Positions 9,101-10,625 of a stretch of DNA of 10,625 nucleotides are shown in pieces (the stretch's first letter is position 1; every line of letters starts with the position of its first letter). The DNA is from an uncultured Ureaplasma sp. (GTDB lineage Bacteria; Bacillota_I; Bacilli_A; Mycoplasmatales; Mycoplasmoidaceae). Where the stretch lies: positions 1 through 10,625 of the forward strand of contig CASFKH010000035.1 in assembly GCA_949295235.1 (NCBI GenBank). Direction: 5' to 3'. A program made the position numbers and the translations under genes. Below the pieces are notes generated by a model. That model did no database searches. It had not been told where the DNA came from and saw only the letters and a program-made list of their open reading frames with translations.

Positions 9101-10435
9101 ACATCATTTCAAAATGCAAGAGATTATTTTGAAAAAATAGGTAAAAATGTTTCAAAAGCCGAAATTGAAAGATATGCAATAAAATGTCAAGATGTAAAAA
9201 GAACAACAGGGCAACACCCTGGAGGTATAATTGTTGTTCCTGAAAACATGTCTATATTCGATTTTACTCCCTACAATTATCCAGCTGATGATAAAACCCA
9301 AGATTGGTATACAACTCATTTTTCATTTGAAGATATACATGACAATTTATTAAAATTTGATATATTAGGACATGATAATCCAACAATATTAAAAATGCTA
9401 AAAGATTTAACTGGAATCGATGAAAAAGACATTCCAAATAATGATCCAAAAACAATGAGTTTATTTTCTTCATTAGATGCATTAAATATACAACCATCAG
9501 ATATTTTAGGAGAAACAACAGGTGCATTAAGTATTCCTGAATTTGGAACTACATTTGTTAGAGAAATGTTAAACCAAACAAAACCTAAAAGTTTTTCTGA
9601 TTTGATTCGAATTTCAGGATTATCCCATGGAACCGATGTTTGGTTAGGCAATGCGCAGGACCTAATTGTAAACCATGGATTTAGCTTAAATGATATTATT
9701 GGTTGTCGTGATGACATTATGGTTTATTTAATACAACATGGAATTGACCCATTAACATCATTCCAAATTATGGAAGATGTAAGAAAAGGAAAGAAAATAA
9801 ATCAAGAGCATCAAAAAATTCTTGAAGAAAATAAAATCCCAGAATGATATATCCAATCATGTAACAAAATTAAATATATGTTTCCAAAAGCACATGCAAC
9901 TGCATATGTCATGCATGCATGAAAATTTGCATGATATAAAATTAATTATCCACTTGAATATTATGCATCTTATTTTTCAATTAAACCAAATGTGTTTAAT
10001 GTAAAAGTAATGTGTGAAGGGTATAATTCTATAAAAAATGAAATTGAAAATATTAATAAATCTTTATTAAGTTCAAAATTAAAGCATTCAGTCACATCAA
10101 AGGAAAAAGAATTAATTCCATTATATGAAATTGCATTAGAAATGCATGCTCGTGGATATAAATTTACAATGATTGATATTAATAAATCAGATGGCAAAAA
10201 TTTTATAATTGATAAAGAAAACAAAGCCCTAATATGTCCATTTGTTACTGTAGATGGATTAGGTGAGCAAGTTTCAGAGTCAATTATAAATGCAAGAAAT
10301 GAAAGACAATTTACATCATTACAAGATTTTAAATCAAGAACAAAAATAACTAAGCATCATTTAGAAACAATGACTGAGCTTAAGATTTTTGAAAAATTAA
10401 GAGATACTGATCAAATATCTTTATTTGATATTTAA
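6134..10435 (+). CDS. polC: DNA polymerase III alpha subunit, PolC type
   Basis: At 1433 residues this is full length (B. subtilis PolC is 1437). It is the main replicative polymerase of low-GC Gram-positives, with built-in proofreading. Order: divergent N-terminal part (1 to about 200), OB fold, then a PHP domain starting RIEFNLHSKMS (311-321) that is split by a DEDDh exonuclease. The exonuclease residues are complete: D402, E404 (FDIETTGL), D488 (HNGINFD), H544 and D549 (HRADYD). The PHP domain resumes at VKNQSGIKDLYEL. The polymerase core has VGSRGSVGSS (867-876), a four-Cys zinc site (C896, C899, C922, C925), catalytic D951 and D953 (PDIDLNFSG), TTGQHPGG and GLSHGTDVWLGNAQ. The C-terminal QISLF (1427-1431) fits a beta-clamp binding motif. 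PHP metal ligands are partly lost (N315, R349, Y716). At least nine Trp are TGA. GGTGA at 6124-6128 precedes ATG6134, inside the end of dxr. Confidence 0.97.
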
Positions 10436-10439
10436 TTTA

Positions 10440-10625
10440 TTAGTAATAATCCTTAACATTAGATATAACAATTTGAATATCATCGTCTTCTTCACATGAG
10501 TCAAAAAACTTATCTAATTTGGTTTTATCTTCATCATTAATTTCAATTTCATCAATTGGAATATATTTTATTTCAAATGATTCAATTTCAATATTTGCTT
10601 CATCAAATAAATTTTTAACCTTATA
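10440..10625 (-). CDS. yebC: YebC/PmpR (TACO1) family protein, C-terminal part
   Basis: Read on the minus strand, the frame is open from the window edge to TAA (complement of 10440-10442) and gives 61 C-terminal residues. The pattern is that of YebC: a helix (KVKNLFDEANIEIES), the strand and turn IKYIPIDEIEIND, a helix DKTKLDKFFDSC, then the hallmark acidic turn EEDDDIQIVISNVKDYY (family E-D-D-x-D-V-Q-x-V-x-x-N). YebC proteins bind ribosomes and help translation of difficult stretches such as polyproline, and some were described as transcription regulators. The start lies beyond the window. The gene faces polC, with 4 bases between the two stops. Confidence 0.88.
   Translation of the reverse strand, partial: YKVKNLFDEANIEIESFEIKYIPIDEIEINDEDKTKLDKFFDSCEEDDDIQIVISNVKDYY

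Noticed and set aside
9822..10004. Plus-strand open frame of 60 codons inside polC
   Set aside because: It is an out-of-frame shadow of the polC coding sequence, with low-complexity His/Leu/Met content and no start signal.
10437..10449. Short palindrome TTATTA-G-TAATAA between polC and yebC
   Set aside because: With only one base between the arms it cannot form a good hairpin, it is made of A/T only, and no U tract follows in either direction, so I do not call it a terminator.
1..10625. Search for CRISPR arrays, insertion sequences, tRNA genes and toxin or defence genes
   Set aside because: No direct-repeat and spacer pattern, terminal inverted repeats, cloverleaf-like sequence or transposase motif was seen; the window is almost fully filled by recognisable housekeeping genes.

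Overview
The window reads as a chromosome segment of a wall-less, very AT-rich bacterium of the Mollicutes (mycoplasma/spiroplasma type). TGA is used as a tryptophan codon throughout: every complete gene is cut into pieces by in-frame TGA if read with the standard code, and becomes a full-length family member when TGA is read as Trp. All visible stops are TAA or TAG. The exact genus cannot be fixed from the sequence.

Layout. Positions 1-191 hold the 3' end of a small DUF2188-like protein, closed by a hairpin terminator. A short AT-rich gap (192-317) containing an imperfect palindrome precedes a divergent type III pantothenate kinase-like gene (318-998). A good promoter lies right after its stop. 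From it runs a long same-strand block: tsf (1064-1954), a hairpin, pyrH (2000-2707), frr (2709-3263), uppS (3270-3953), cdsA (3953-5044), dxr (5047-6147) and polC (6134-10435). From pyrH onward the genes are separated by at most 6 bases or overlap, so they look co-transcribed and translationally coupled. At the right edge the C-terminal part of a yebC-family gene lies on the minus strand, converging on polC with only 4 bases between the stops.

The block is a trimmed form of the classic Firmicute cluster rpsB-tsf-pyrH-frr-uppS-cdsA-dxr-rseP-proS-polC. rpsB is not next to tsf, and rseP and proS are absent between dxr and polC. The genes combine translation (EF-Ts, ribosome recycling), nucleotide supply (UMP kinase), lipid and isoprenoid synthesis (Dxr, UppS, CdsA) and replication (PolC).

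No mobile element, CRISPR array, tRNA or rRNA gene was seen, and I found no new multi-gene system. The points most worth a second look are the pantothenate kinase-like protein that has lost family motif residues, the eroded PHP metal site in PolC, the divergent C-terminus of Dxr, and isoprenoid genes kept in an organism presumed to lack a wall.
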